Part shown: in pieces, positions 1 through 11,077 of the stretch
Position numbering within the stretch: position 1 is the stretch's first letter
Layout: every line of letters begins with the position of its first letter
Origin: Pycnopodia helianthoides
Taxonomy: Eukaryota > Echinodermata > Asteroidea > Forcipulatida > Asteriidae
Assembly: GCA_032158295.1 (NCBI GenBank)
Contig: CM063252.1
Location: 13,013,164 to 13,077,163 of the forward strand
Direction: 5' to 3'
DNA length: 64,000 nt
Notes under the pieces: generated by a model
The model's database searches: none
The model's input: the letters and a program-made list of their open reading frames with translations, nothing else
What the model was told of the DNA's origin: nothing
Program-made: the position numbers and the translations under genes

Positions 1-130
1 TCATTAACGAGTTGCGTGGAGAGAAGTTTCCAGTTTGCGTCGTCGTAGTTCACACGGTAGACACCTTGCTGATCAATATTCATGAGGAGCCAGTCGGTAT
101 CTCCACCGATATCGTCTCTCTCTATCGTCA
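1..130 (-). CDS. Gene L unit 2, VNYDD exon (cut by left edge)
   Basis: [19 protein letters not shown] and [12 protein letters not shown]. By homology the exon is 137 nt, so about 7 nt and the donor lie outside the window. Confidence 0.92.
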
Positions 131-3100
131 CTACAGCAACAAAAACATAACAGAACAATGCGTAAGAAGTAGGTCATGGCCGAGTGGTTTAGAGCATTGG
201 ATTCAAGTTCTGGTGGTCAAGTCATCGGGGTGAGGGTTCGAATCTCGGACATGACACTTGTGTACTTGAGCAAGATGCTTTACTATAATTGCTTCTCTTC
301 ACCCAGGGGTATAAATGGGTACCTGCGAGGGTAGAGGTTGATATTGCATTTGAAAAAGTCCTCGGAGCGCCACGGCAGCTCGGGGCTGTATACTCCCCAG
401 GGAGCTGAGAAAGATTACAGGCATCCAAATATCTTACCATCTGTCGAGGGCAGCATCCACTCATAGTTAGGTGTGGTCAAAGAAGAGCTGGATGACGTAA
501 TGTACGATAGAGGCACGTACCACTGGTATCTGTGTTAATAAATAAACAAGGGTTTGCAAAAAAATTTCGCTAAATTTGTCGCTCGGGTTTAAATCAGGTA
601 ATATATCTCATTATAATTATTATTCATAAATACATGCGACAGTTTCTCCATTCTGATTGGTCGAGAGGAGATCACGTGGCCATGTTTAAGTGAGGGAATA
701 AAAGAGCAGTGACGCGGTCTTAACCGGCCGTTTAAAACCAGCAGGGTCGTGGCTGTGTGATAAAGGACCGAGCCTGCGTAACCTTGCGCCCCACAGGTGT
801 GTTTAGACACTTCTAGCCGTGCATTATCATCCGTTTAAACACGGCCACGTGACACGCTCTCCACCAATCAGAATGGATAAACCCTCAGAGATATTTATGA
901 ATGCGCGATGTACACATTGTGAGGAGTGTTTAAACATGGCCTGAGCAATTTGAGACAAATTGAGGGCGCTATCAGATGATTTCGCGGAGCACGCAAACAT
1001 TCCGGCCCAGTTTAGGTTGGTAGGTCGCATATTTGACTGCGCAAGTACTAAACTTGCGTACGATAGTTTAAAAGTGAAGCGTGCAAGCTCGAAACTTGCG
1101 CAAGGAGCTAGTTAGCGCTCAACAAAGACAGAAATTCAATGCAGAGTCAAGGCGAGATGAGGCTTATAAACTGTCGGACTTGTTCTCAACTTTTAAACTT
1201 TTAAAGGATTTTAAAATGTTTTTAACAGGAAGGTATGAAGGTGAGCAAAAGATCTAGAGTGCTGACTCAGTCTTTAAGGGCTTTTTTTAAAACCTTGAAG
1301 CAGGCAAGGAACTTCACCCAGGAGAGGGCAAAGCCTTTCTTATTTTGCAAAGGGCACTTCCATTGGAAAATCTGTAAGTCTATGGAAAACTTTTAATGGG
1401 GCACCGAGGCCAAGACCAGGGCAACGACGGCCACGGCCTCCGTGGCCTCCGTGTAAATCCAGGCCTGTTGAAGGGTTGTTGCCGTGCCAGTTTTAAACGG
1501 CAGTTAATTAAGACCAAGCCACCACTCTTTACTTCCCCTTCAAAAAAATACAGCTGGCATTCAGGGTGGCTTTGTGGTAACTTGCCCTGCCTTTCAACTC
1601 TGTCGACCCCAGTTCAAATCCCACACCATGAGCCTGCTATGAGGATAACAGTTCCCAGTTCCCTCCCACATCTGAAACCAACATTACTTCGCCGTGCCTG
1701 GTGCTCTGCTCTTGAAGGGGCAAGGGCACCAAGGCGTTTTCTCTCTTGTAAAAGGCACCTCTATGACGAAACTGTAAATTTTTCTATTGGAACATTTCGA
1801 GGGGCACCAGGGCGATGGCCTAAGGGCACTGAGACAATTGCCTCCGTGGAGCATCAGGCCTCTTCCTCATCTTGCCTACACAGGTATCTTCAGGCCTATG
1901 GGATACGGTGCAAATTGCTTTTAAGGGTCACTTGATTGTATTACACACACAAAATTAAAGGAACATTACAGAATTGGTAAGAAAAGAACTTGTAAAATAT
2001 ACTTTTTGATCACAGATTTACATAAAACTTACACGGTCTAATGATGATGATAGTAGAAAACATCCCTTGAAATATTTATGTCTGAAATGCCATATTTGAT
2101 GAGAAATGCAATAAACTAATTTTCCGATTGGAGTTTATCGCTCAGTGAGCGTTTTATTCATTTGTTGAATCTATATGATTTCATGCAAATGTGTAATCGG
2201 TTTTTCACTATTTTCTCATGACCCAGATGGCCGATTGATCTCAAACTTCTATAGGTTTGTCAGTTTATGTATATGGTGGATTACATAAAGTGATTACACT
2301 GCCAGCAACTGTTTTGTTAGCAAAAACCAATTCTGTAATATTCCTTTAACAACAATAAGACCGGAATAAATTCAATAAATACAATCAAACAACAACAATA
2401 ACAGGACACCAGGGGAAAACTTTTTGGAAAAGAAAAACTTCACACTGATAAGATAACAAATGAACACCAATATAGAACACCAAAGAAATGAACTTCAACA
2501 ATTATCAACTAGTACCAACAACTATAATAACAATTTGGAGTTGAACAAAGAAAAATTGACCAGGGCGGGATTAGAACCAACAACCTCCGGACTAACGTGC
2601 CGGCGCTCCACCAACCGAACTCACCCGAAATCCATATACTTTGAGGAGGTATCCGATGTAGGGTCTGTGAGGAATCTCTGCTGGGAGGCAACGGCTGTGA
2701 TCTTGTCCTCACCGGAGTATCGCCTTGTCACCGTGACGACGGGGAAACCCATCTGACGTAACCATGGTTTCATGATGGTTGCTAGGGTGAGGCCAGCCCC
2801 GAAATCAATGCCATCCTCATCAGCCGCCTGTCAGAAGGTAAGGCGGCATATTGCAATTTTTGAACACAATTTCTTTCTTTTTTTGCCTAACCCTAAAGAG
2901 ACCATTCATCTCTGTATAATCATACGCCTGACCATGTTTTGTTTGTTTTTTTTCCTGTAAAAGTGTCTGATTAAATAACGCAAAACAGAAATGCGGTTTT
3001 GTTTTAGAAACATAGATACTATGTTAACACGGGGAAACATTGAAAAATGTCAACTCAGGTCATGACCTTTACTCTGACCTTTTTTGGTTGAGTGGAAGTA

Positions 3101-6100
3101 GGTCAGATCTTGCAGTCATTTGCAGCGGCTATGGGCATTTTGGTAAGTGCTATTCTTTGGGAGATTCGACGAGTTTGCGCTGACTCGACGATACCACCCC
3201 CAAGAAAACTAACGTGGAAATTGATGTGTGAAATATTTTTCTTCTTGGAGATCGCCTGGAGCTGGTTGCCAGTAAAAGTGCCCCGTGCAACATGGTCCTT
3301 AAGTTGAGACTTGATCTAACCGGACGTGCAACCTCAGTTGAGAATTGAAATTGGCACACAAGAAATTGAGATTATAAGCTTGAGAATTGGGTTGGAAAAC
3401 TTCAGTGTGGACCAGTGGAAAAACACAGAGGCTCCATCGAGGCCATGGCCTCTGTTACCCCCAGTCTTGTCCTTGTGGTGTCCCACAAAGACTTTGAGAA
3501 TTCCAATGGAAGTGCTCTTTGCAAGTTGAAAAAAAAACTAAAAAACAGCCCAGGCCTCTTACAGACAATCATCCTGCAGCCGTTTTCACAACTTTACGCA
3601 ACTTCATGATGGGTCCACTTGTGCAAGATTTCTGGCGCAAAACTTACGCAATAAACGTAGTGCAAGTGGACTTACGCAGTTGCGTAAAGTTTCGTGAAAT
3701 TGGCGGCTGGCCTGCAATGACCATCAGTATCTCATGATAATTTGAGAGGCTATACCTTGAGAGGCTGACCATCCTTATACCAGCAGCTGAGAAGCTGAAT
3801 TGCGAAGAATGCAGCTACGACGTGTTCGAGAAGCAGGCTTGCGAGGGCGCCCTTGGCAGCCAGCCACAACAACCCGTATAAATGACCACGGAGCACAGCC
3901 AGAGATCGAAAGTGTTTGATTTTTCCGGCGGGAGGAAAAACCGGCGGGAGGAAAACCAGAGGGCTCGGAGAGCCCGGAGAGAAACCCTCATGGCACAGAA
4001 GAGAACCAGAGGACACAACTCGACTCACATATGGCCCTAGCCGGGTATTGAACCCGGGGTCACGGTGGTGAGAGGCGAGCGCTTTACGCACAAGCCACCC
4101 ATATGCGTGTACGGTAAGATTCTTACCTCTTGCAAGTAGAACCATAGATCGCTGTTCTCAGCCGCGTCGTACTGTCTTGCTCTCAAATAACTCTGAAATA
4201 TTAATAAACAAACCAATGGTGAATCAAGATAACTGCCTGTCTGTAGTTATAACCTTGCCATTTGCATTTGGCATTCTATACAAATATTGGATGCAATTTG
4301 AGTGCATTGTCGCAGAATATAATCACGAGGTAAAATGCGGACTATTCTATTGTAGATTATTACTATCAAAGGTGTCATGAACAATATTATTTCAAAGATT
4401 ATTTACTTTTGTTTTACCTTAATTCCTTTCGAAAACGTGCTTTCACCGAGGAAGTTGTTCACCATACGAGTAACAGATGCACCCTGATAATAAAAGAAAT
4501 AAGGCAAGGGTTAACAATAATACTAATCAAATAATCACTTGTTCTTTATGTAGCGCATTTTACAATAACACATTTACGTTTAGTGCCCTGCCGTCGATTT
4601 CACCAAACTCTTCCTAACTTAGGATTTTAACTTAACTTAGGACGAATTAAGTTCCGTAGCCATAGACGTTAGGACGCATTGAACCCGTCCTAAGTTAGGA
4701 CGAGTTACTCATCCTAACTCGAGATAGGATTAATCCTAGCGCTTCGTGAAATCGGCTGCTGGTCACTGGGCCAATAGCATTCCTGTGATCTTTCTCAGCT
4801 CCCTGGGGAGTATATGCTGTGGCACTCCGAAGGCTTTTTCAAACACACTATCAACCTCTACCCTCGCAGGTACCCATTTATAACCCTTAACCCTCGGAGA
4901 AGCGGGCCCTTTTGTATAACGCGTGTTCTCCAGGTGGAGGATTTTATCACCACTCAGTTTTGTAGGTCAATAACCCCCTCCTGCAAGCCCAAAGCAATTT
5001 TAATTCCCACAGGGCTTTTGTCTGGGCCAGCAGTGTGTGTTATTTACGACCTATTTTTGCTTCCCTGAGGGTTTTAGCTCTGGGCGGCACAGGGTTGACA
5101 CAAAGAGATAATGGCACAAGGAGTTGGCTCACTAAGATATCCAGTTACAATTCCTAAGGACATTGCTATCCCTTGGGACTGCTGTCATTCATTACTCCTT
5201 ACTCGGCAGTGGTTATAGCCTGGCCAATGGGAGTCTACAGGCTTGTGGTGTATACAAGGGGTGAGGATTACAGAAAATCTTGGCTTTTTTGGCCCATTGA
5301 AAAATAAATTATGACCATATTTGGAATATGTGGAGAATTTTTTCACCACGCTGCTTCCCTGAGGGTTTTAATGTTCAAAGCTTTGAATTACCTTCTGGTA
5401 TGTCATGGTGTCAAACATGGCCTCGATCTCCACTCGTGTTGTTGCCGGGGAAACGACAGGTCTGGATGTCACGAGGGCATCCTCTGTCAATGTAGTGCGC
5501 AAATCGTACGACACGAACTTGTTCCACTTCACGAAGCCAAAAAAAAAAAACACATATATTAAATTTCAACAGTCTGGCAAGGGTTTGTGGTGATCACCAT
5601 TTTACATGAAATCTTTTCTTGAGTTGTGGTGGTTGCTGAAAGTTGAGCAGGCGGGATGCAACACAAACTCTCAATTACTTATTGCAACCGTGCAAACTTC
5701 CAAATCCTACTTTAACTCATTGCAGTTAATTCATTCACTTTTGTGTAAATTGTTATTGTCTTTACTACTTCTCTGGTTTGCCATTACATATTCATTATCA
5801 TGTACCTTAACTTTAACGATATACACAAATGTATGGAAAAGGTTTGCGGTGACAACCATGTAATACTTGTCTCTTATTGAGTTGGGGTGGTTCTGAAAAG
5901 AACCGTTGGTTATAACTTTCAGAACCACCCCAACTCAATAAGAGACAAGTATTACATGGTTGTCACCGCAAACCTTTTCCATATCGTATTTCCACCATGC
6001 AAAGTTTCAAATCCTACTTACACAAATGTAATTTTTTTTTTTGGCAACATTGAAATAAATGTAATGTAATAATAATAATGCTAAAAACCTAAACAATCCC

Positions 6101-6902
6101 AAATTTAGGGGGAAAACATTCTTGGTTTTGTTTTGTCTCACAATTTGCCAGTCAGGTTCGACTTCAGCCGTTCCAACGTACTCCACGTAGCTCGTTATTC
6201 CCTCATTCAACCAGAGTTCGTCCCACCACTTCATCGTCACAAGATTACCGAACCACTGAAAAAAGTGTAATATTGTTCAGGATCAGTTTACAATTGGGAA
6301 AAACACAAAAAAAACACCCCCAAAAAACACAGTTACGTATTGGAATTTAAATATCCAAAACCCATCGGACCATTGATTTTAGTGCGATTATTTACCTTAT
6401 GCTTAGATATAGCTATTTTTTTTTTTTTGTGTCAAGAGAAAGAATCTGCATAAAAATTCAAACTCAATTACGAAAAACAAACTTCTTTGAAAATCTAGAC
6501 GGGAGGTTTTATCATTTTTATTGAAACTGATGTTGATACCAAATTAGCCATAATACGTGAATCAACCATTAGGGGCAGCCCTGAGTTCGCCTATGTCAAC
6601 CTCAGGTAGGTACTCACTGGTTTGGGAAAAAGCATTTTGTTACATGTGCGTACCAACTACACGTTCTCATATTATGATGCAATGTACTCTGTGCATATTA
6701 CAGACAGTCACTAAAATTTGAGGTTTCGGTAGGGAGCCTCAAAAAAGCAGGCAGAGGCAGAGCCAGAAGCCGCCGACCGGACTCCAAACTTTGGTGTTGT
6801 AAAGTTGTAAAACGCCATAAAGAACCCAGTGCACTCATCATAAAAAAAGGGACTCGCTCGGGTGATTGGCTGCATACTGAGCCACAGCACCCTGTAAACC
6901 AT

Positions 6903-6936
<34 letters not shown>

Positions 6937-9900
6937 GCATTTATAAAGCGCCATATATCCAATAAATTGCTCAAAGGCGCTGTACATACAAAAGTTAAAC
7001 AGTTAACATTACATGGTGCTATGTAAAGGAAAAAGGGTCCAATACTTCAAAACCGTAACACCGCATACTTTGCAGGAAAAAAAATACTGAGCACTTTCAG
7101 ACACCATAGAGCGCTTTAGAATAAACTGTGGCGTGTCGTGGCCGAGCGGATAAGAACACCGGACTCAAGCTCTGATGTTTCTGATCGGCAGAGTGTGGGT
7201 TCGAGTCCCGGTCGTGACACTTGTGTCCTTAAGCAAGACACTTAACCATTATTGCTTCGTCCTTCGGATGGGACGTAAAGCCGTAGGTCCCGTGTGTTGT
7301 GTAATGCACGTAAAAGAACCCAGTTACACTTATCGCTAAGAGAAGGGGTTCGCCCCGGTGTTCATGGTTTGATCGGCAGCATATTGCGCCACAGCACCTT
7401 GTAAACCATTACTTGGTGCTATGTAAAGGAACAGGTCTAATACTTCAAAACGTAGCTCCACATTATACCCTGCAGAAAAAATACTGAGCGCTTTGAGACG
7501 CCCATCGGACGTGATAAAGCGCTATATAAGAGCTGCGTATTATTATTATTATTATTATTATTATGAACTGCGTATTAGTGATATTACTGTTACTCCTTCG
7601 ACACTCACCTGATGCGCTAGTTCGTGAGCGATAACAGTACAGACTCGCTGTTGCATACCAGCAGTCGTAACGCCCTCTTCGTACAAGAGGTTACTCTCCC
7701 GATACGTGATTAAACCCCAGTTCTCCATGGCGCCGGCGGAAAAAGCAGGCAAAGCAATCATGTCTTGGGCAAAATAAAACAAAGTCAAATAATAATCTTG
7801 AAGAAGTTGAACTGTTTCTCTCCCGCAGGTGAGACTTAAATTATACCTAGGTTGTTCTTCATTATTGATTAGCGCACACAGATATTGAAAGGCACAGTAC
7901 ACGCTTGGTAATGACTCTGAAAATTAATGGCAATCAAAGCTTACTTGGTAAGAAGACGTACAGCAGCCTTCAGACTTCGAAGAATAACGGTTATGGAAAA
8001 TACATCACTTTTTATTCCCCAAAATTTGAAGCTGAGAAGTGTCTCTGTCAGAAACGCTTCTCAGACTGTGTATTCCTATGGGGAATATTTTTCCTGTGTG
8101 GAAATATTCGCTCCGGTTTTTTCGGTGATATCTCAAAAACGCGACACGACCACCTTTTGAAGTGAAATTTTCACAGGTTAGTTTTATTGTATGTACCTAC
8201 ATTTATATAAGATTAACACAATCAGTAGGCTCCAATTACCAAACGTGTACTGTGCCTTTAAATAAATTTAACAGTACATCAACAAGAAAATTCAGAGGAA
8301 AGAGACACAGAGGGTAAGAAATGAATAAGGCCTGACAGACACCAAACCGGAAAAATATTCCCCATAGGAGTACACAGCTTGGTGAAGCCATCGCACTTGT
8401 GTCAGCATGGGAAATGTCAATTTAGTCGCCCGCATTCCGGAGCGTGATGCGTTGTCGAGCTTCTTGAGGGTCTCCTCATGCTTGTCTCTGACTTTAGCGG
8501 GAGGAAGATTATGTGACTAAAGAGAAAATTCCACCAACTATCTTCCCCCTCTAGGAATTCCCACAAGAATTGCCAACAAATCTCTTAGCCTTGGGCTACT
8601 AGCCGCTCCTGGCTGTCTCCAATCACGTCTTCGCCAGATGGCTCGACGGATCGAAACATGTTTTTATTTTATCATTCCTTTTTTTCTTCTTATGAGGCAC
8701 CAACAGCTACGCTTGAATCTCTCCTGAAAGCAGACAGAAGTCCTACCCAGTTTAGTCAATGGATACTTGATGTCCAGCCCATACAACCCATCAAAGTAAT
8801 CCAACATGGCCGCTCCCTTCTCCAACGCATAGTCAGTCTGGTTGATGAAATCCTCCCGAGCCCAGACGCCAAACTATAATTCAGAGCAATCAAACCAAAC
8901 ATCAGTCTATTTTACCTGCACAACGAATTGTTGTCTGTTTAATACAAAGGCACTCTATATATCAAAGCATTCAGTGCAAACGCATTGTAAAAATATTTTT
9001 TTTGCAAGAATCGTTGTGTCTGGCACGAAACTACTCCGAGTTAAAAATGTTGTATCTTGGCTCGTACTTGTTTGTGTTTACATCCAGGCTATTTTAAAGG
9101 AACATTACAGAATTGGTTTTTGCTAACAAAACAGTTGCTGGCAGGGTTAGCACTTTATGTAATCCACCATATACATAAACTGACAAACCTGTAGAAGTTT
9201 GAGATCGATCGGCCGTCTAGCTGGGTCACGAGAAAATAGTGAAAAACCGATTACACATTTGCTTGAAATCATATAGATTCAACAAACGAACAAAACGCTC
9301 ACTGAGCGGTAAACTCCAATCGGAAAATTAGTTTATTCATTTCTCATCAAATATGGCATTTCAGACAGAAATATTTCAAGGGATGTTTTCTACTATCATC
9401 ATCATTAGACCGTGTAAGTTTTATGTAAATCTGTGATCAAAAAGTATATTTTACAAGTTTTTTCTTACCAATTCTGTAATGTTCCTTTCAGTTATATTTA
9501 AAGCTATATTTAAGGCTATTTTTAAGGCTATCACCAATCTATTTGTTTCTCCCATCACCCACCCCCCAAACAACGATAATAATAATAATAATGACAATAA
9601 CAATAATAATAAAAATGAATTTAAAAAATGAATAAATAAAAAATAAATAAAAAATAAAAAAACAAAAAAAAAAAACCAACAACTTTAGTTTACACAGCCA
9701 GGGTAAATTTAATGAACCAATCCTGAATATATATTATTTAATATTTGTTGAAGTTAATGGTCATTACTCACCGTGACACCATTGGCTGTGGTTTTGAATT
9801 TGGCCTTGAAGTCACTGACGACGTAACAAACAAGATACGAAGACATTTTGACGGTCTCTTTGAACGTCGCTCTGATCCAGCCGTCACTCAGTTCTAGATC

Positions 9901-10887
9901 GTCTCCAGTCTTGGCGGTGTTGGCGAGGGCGTGGTACTGGGGCTCGTGCTCCAGGGTGATGGTGAACGTTGCCTTCATGGCCGGCTCGTCGAAACACGGG
10001 AAGGCTCTGCGGGCGTCGATCGGATCAAAGTGAGTGTTCGCCAAGTGTCTGAAATTAAAATTCATCCGTTTGTAGAATAAATAATAACAAAACATTTATG
10101 GGTTTTAAGGCATTCCATGGTTAGCTATCAATGAATATTCAGTTTGGGGTATCTACTATTTAAATCTTGCAATAATGTTTCAATAAATTGTGCATAAGAT
10201 GTTAATTTTTTTTGTTTGCATCGGGGATAAAGATTTTTGTTTGTTTTGGCTTTACCCTTAACACTGTTTACTCGGTACTTTCCCGAGCTCTGTGAAAAAA
10301 ATCCACAGGCAAATCACTCGGGTGGGATTCGAACCCACGACCTTTGCATTTGCCCTAGCAATGCAAAGGTCTTGGACCATCTGGCAAGGCAAAGGTTGTG
10401 GGTTCCAATCCTACCACACATCGGTGTTAGGGTAAAACCAAATTAAAAACAAAATAACAAATAAATTGTGTACAAATCTCACCTTTTCTCTCCCAGTGTT
10501 GTGGTGTATGAACTTCGGTAGTAGCCATTCAAGTCTTCATCATCTAGCTCACCGGCGAACTCCACATACAGATTGTACTTCTCCCCGGCAGTCAAGAAAG
10601 AATTGAGCTCCACCACGATGTATTCATTCTCCTTGTAGAGCCAGGGTTCCTTGGATAGGGTCGGGGCCTTGCCGCCGTCGGCGTGCATCAACGTCGTCGC
10701 ACCCTCGGTGATGTTCAGGAACCTACTGTGGACCAAGATGACGTCGGTCTTGGTGTGGCACTCGATGAGCATGTTGATGGACCCGTTGAAGGTGAAGTTG
10801 GTCAGGTCAGTTCTGACCATCAGGTCGTAGTGTTCGGGGGTCAAGGTTTGGGGGAGACGGATGTCCATCCAGGCATCCGGCTTAGTC
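1..10887 (-). CDS. M1 zinc aminopeptidase, gene L unit 2 (C-terminal part beyond left edge)
   Basis: Second M1 unit. Exons: 10483-10887, 9772-10048, 8747-8873, 7609-7763, 6142-6255, 5392-5526, 4418-4483, 4127-4192, 2625-2827, 438-529, 1-130 (the last cut by the window edge, about 7 nt missing). About 590 codons are present. GAMENWG, HELAHQ, the NEG glutamate and the SYQ/TYQ-type tyrosine are all intact, so the unit looks catalytically competent. It has no start methionine exon or membrane anchor: its first exon begins in phase with one leading base that completes the split codon left by the last exon of unit 1. It is therefore probably the second half of a two-unit protein made from gene L. 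The alternative is an independent gene with an unseen first exon, but only 190 bp separate it from unit 1. Confidence 0.92.
172..425 (+). mobile_element. tRNA-derived SINE, family 1
   Basis: Head GGTCATGGCCGAGTGGTTTAG with B-box-like GGTTCGAATC and body GACACTTGTGTACTTGAGC, AAATGGGTACCTGCGAGGG and CCCCAGGGAGCTGAGA. Class II tRNA (Leu/Ser)-like head. It abuts the exon at 438-529. Confidence 0.8.
438..529 (-). CDS. Gene L unit 2, YQWYVPL exon
   Basis: 92 nt; [12 protein letters not shown] followed by a run of serines, ending LPSTD. Donor GTAAGA. Small beta-sandwich domain. Confidence 0.9.
1315..1470. repeat. GGCAACAGAGGCCATGGC repeat, copy 1
   Basis: TTGCAAAGGGCACTTCCATT, GGCCAAGACCAGGGCAACGA; the same order as at 18,215-18,375. 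Confidence 0.65.
1955..2349 (-). mobile_element. TTAA-MITE subfamily A, copy 1
   Basis: About 395 bp with terminal inverted repeats AGGAACATTACAGAATTGGT between TTAA at both ends. Strand is minus because it starts with the AAAATATACTTTTTGATC side. No coding capacity, so non-autonomous. Confidence 0.88.
2520..2630 (-). mobile_element. tRNA-derived SINE, family 2, against the donor of the L2 MGFPV exon
   Basis: Minus strand: TTCGGTTGGTGGAGCGCCGG, GGTTCTAATCCCGCCCTGG and tail CTTTGTTCAACTCC. The 5' end of the head merges with the splice donor at 2,619-2,624. Confidence 0.72.
2625..2827 (-). CDS. Gene L unit 2, MGFPV exon; donor abuts a SINE
   Basis: 203 nt; [30 protein letters not shown], ending KYMDFG. 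The donor GTGAGT (2,619-2,624) lies at or inside the tRNA-like head of a SINE (about 2,520-2,630, same strand as the gene). Confidence 0.92.
3420..3565. repeat. GGCAACAGAGGCCATGGC repeat, copy 2 (inverted)
   Basis: GAGGCCATGGCCTCTGTTAC, CCAATGGAAGTGCTCTTTGC, inverted relative to copy 1. Confidence 0.6.
4127..4192 (-). CDS. Gene L unit 2, second 66-nt exon
   Basis: [20 protein letters not shown]; acceptor TTTCAG, donor GTAAGA. Confidence 0.9.
4418..4483 (-). CDS. Gene L unit 2, 66-nt exon after the catalytic Tyr
   Basis: [20 protein letters not shown]; the same size as in the other units. Donor GTAAAA. Confidence 0.9.
4593..4753. mobile_element. Palindromic CCTAACTTAGGA element, copy 2 (degraded)
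   Basis: Same ends (CGATTTCACCAAACTCTTCC and CGTGAAATCG) and TCCTAACTTAGGA core, but the arms have diverged. Confidence 0.75.
4758..4900 (-). mobile_element. SINE family 1, 3' part
   Basis: Reverse-oriented body: TCTCAGCTCCCTGGGGAGTA and CCTCGCAGGTACCCATTTAT. Confidence 0.65.
5392..5526 (-). CDS. Gene L unit 2, catalytic tyrosine exon
   Basis: 135 nt; [19 protein letters not shown], ending MFDTMTYQK with the catalytic Tyr. Donor GTAATT. Confidence 0.94.
5832..5983. mobile_element. Hairpin (foldback) element, copy 1
   Basis: Two essentially perfect inverted arms of about 66 bp (5,832-5,898 and 5,916-5,982) around a loop of about 17 nt. The arm includes GTTTGCGGTGACAACCATG. The right flank (CGTATTTCCACCATGCAAAG) is shared with copy 2, so the element extends to about 6,022. 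Confidence 0.88.
6142..6255 (-). CDS. Gene L unit 2, third zinc ligand exon
   Basis: 114 nt; [19 protein letters not shown]; spacing HEXXH-X18-E is kept. Donor GTGAGA. Confidence 0.96.
6815..7110 (+). mobile_element. SINE family 1-related tail with (TAA)n
   Basis: AAAGAACCCAGTGCACTCAT, CTGAGCCACAGCACCCTGTA and GGTGCTATGTAAAGGAAAAA match the tail of the copy at 7,131-7,540. Interrupted by a (TAA)n run at 6,902-6,934. Confidence 0.65.
6902..6934. repeat. (TAA)n microsatellite
   Basis: About 11 units inside SINE-related sequence. Confidence 0.93.
7131..7540 (+). mobile_element. SINE family 1, long copy with complete tRNA-like head
   Basis: GTGTCGTGGCCGAGCGGATA with GTTCGAGTCCCGGTCGTGAC and a long body (GGGACGTAAAGCCGTAGGTC), ending at an (ATT)n run. 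Confidence 0.82.
7537..7563. repeat. (ATT)n microsatellite
   Basis: Tail of the SINE at 7,131-7,540. Confidence 0.9.
7609..7763 (-). CDS. Gene L unit 2, GAMEN / HEXXH exon
   Basis: 155 nt; [18 protein letters not shown] and VIAHELAHQ. Both motifs are intact. Donor GTGAGT. Confidence 0.97.
7887..8262 (+). mobile_element. TTAA-MITE subfamily C, copy 1
   Basis: Starts AAAGGCACAGTACACG and ends CGTGTACTGTGCCTTTAA. In the intron between the L2 exons at 7,763 and 8,747. Confidence 0.75.
8747..8873 (-). CDS. Gene L unit 2, FGVWARED exon
   Basis: 127 nt; [19 protein letters not shown], ending PLTKL. Donor GTAGGA. Start of the catalytic domain of unit 2. Confidence 0.93.
9094..9489 (+). mobile_element. 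TTAA-MITE subfamily A, copy 2
   Basis: Full-length plus-oriented copy (TTTTTGCTAACAAAACAG side first). The right end reads CCTTTCA, so TTAA is mutated there. In the intron between the exons at 8,873 and 9,772. Confidence 0.88.
9772..10048 (-). CDS. Gene L unit 2, CFDEPAMKA exon
   Basis: 277 nt; [20 protein letters not shown], ending TTANGVT before donor GTGAGT. Same length and phase as the unit 1 and gene R copies. Confidence 0.95.
10236..10440 (-). mobile_element. tRNA-derived SINE, family 3
   Basis: GGTGGGATTCGAACCCACGA (reverse B box) preceded by TACTCGGTACTTTCCCGAGC. A rearranged second tRNA-like end follows (GTGGGTTCCAATCCTACCAC). Confidence 0.7.
10483..10887 (-). CDS. Gene L unit 2, exon homologous to exon 2
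   Basis: 405 nt; [20 protein letters not shown], with [12 protein letters not shown] and [15 protein letters not shown]. Acceptor ATATACAG, one leading base. It has no ATG exon of its own; an internal ATG at the seventh codon would lack any membrane anchor. N-terminal beta domain of unit 2. Confidence 0.93.
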
Positions 10888-11077
10888 CTGTATATATATA
10901 AAAAAAAAAAAAAATGAGAAGTACGCCTCTCTGTAAATTACCGTTTTCCAACACAGCATATTGTGTTAAGCCGCCCAGCAAGTTTGCTTGACGATAAATT
11001 TGTTATCACATGCAGCTTGTAGAATAGGGGAAAAATAGCGCGTCTGCGTCCCATATCCAGCAGGAATTCATACTTAC

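Noticed and set aside
1396..1935. Plus-strand open frame of 179 codons
   Set aside because: It overlaps a repeat also present at 3.4 and 18.2 kb, has low-complexity HGLRGLRG-like content and no splice or domain support; inside an intron of gene L on the other strand.
7131..7220. Functional tRNA-Leu/Ser gene
   Set aside because: The head continues into a long shared SINE body; no clean acceptor stem end or terminator.
11074..11076. Stop codon of unit L1 as the definite gene end
   Set aside because: The overlapping GTAAGT, exact phase match to the next exon, lack of poly(A) signal and lack of a first exon for unit 2 favour splicing. It remains possible as an alternative end.
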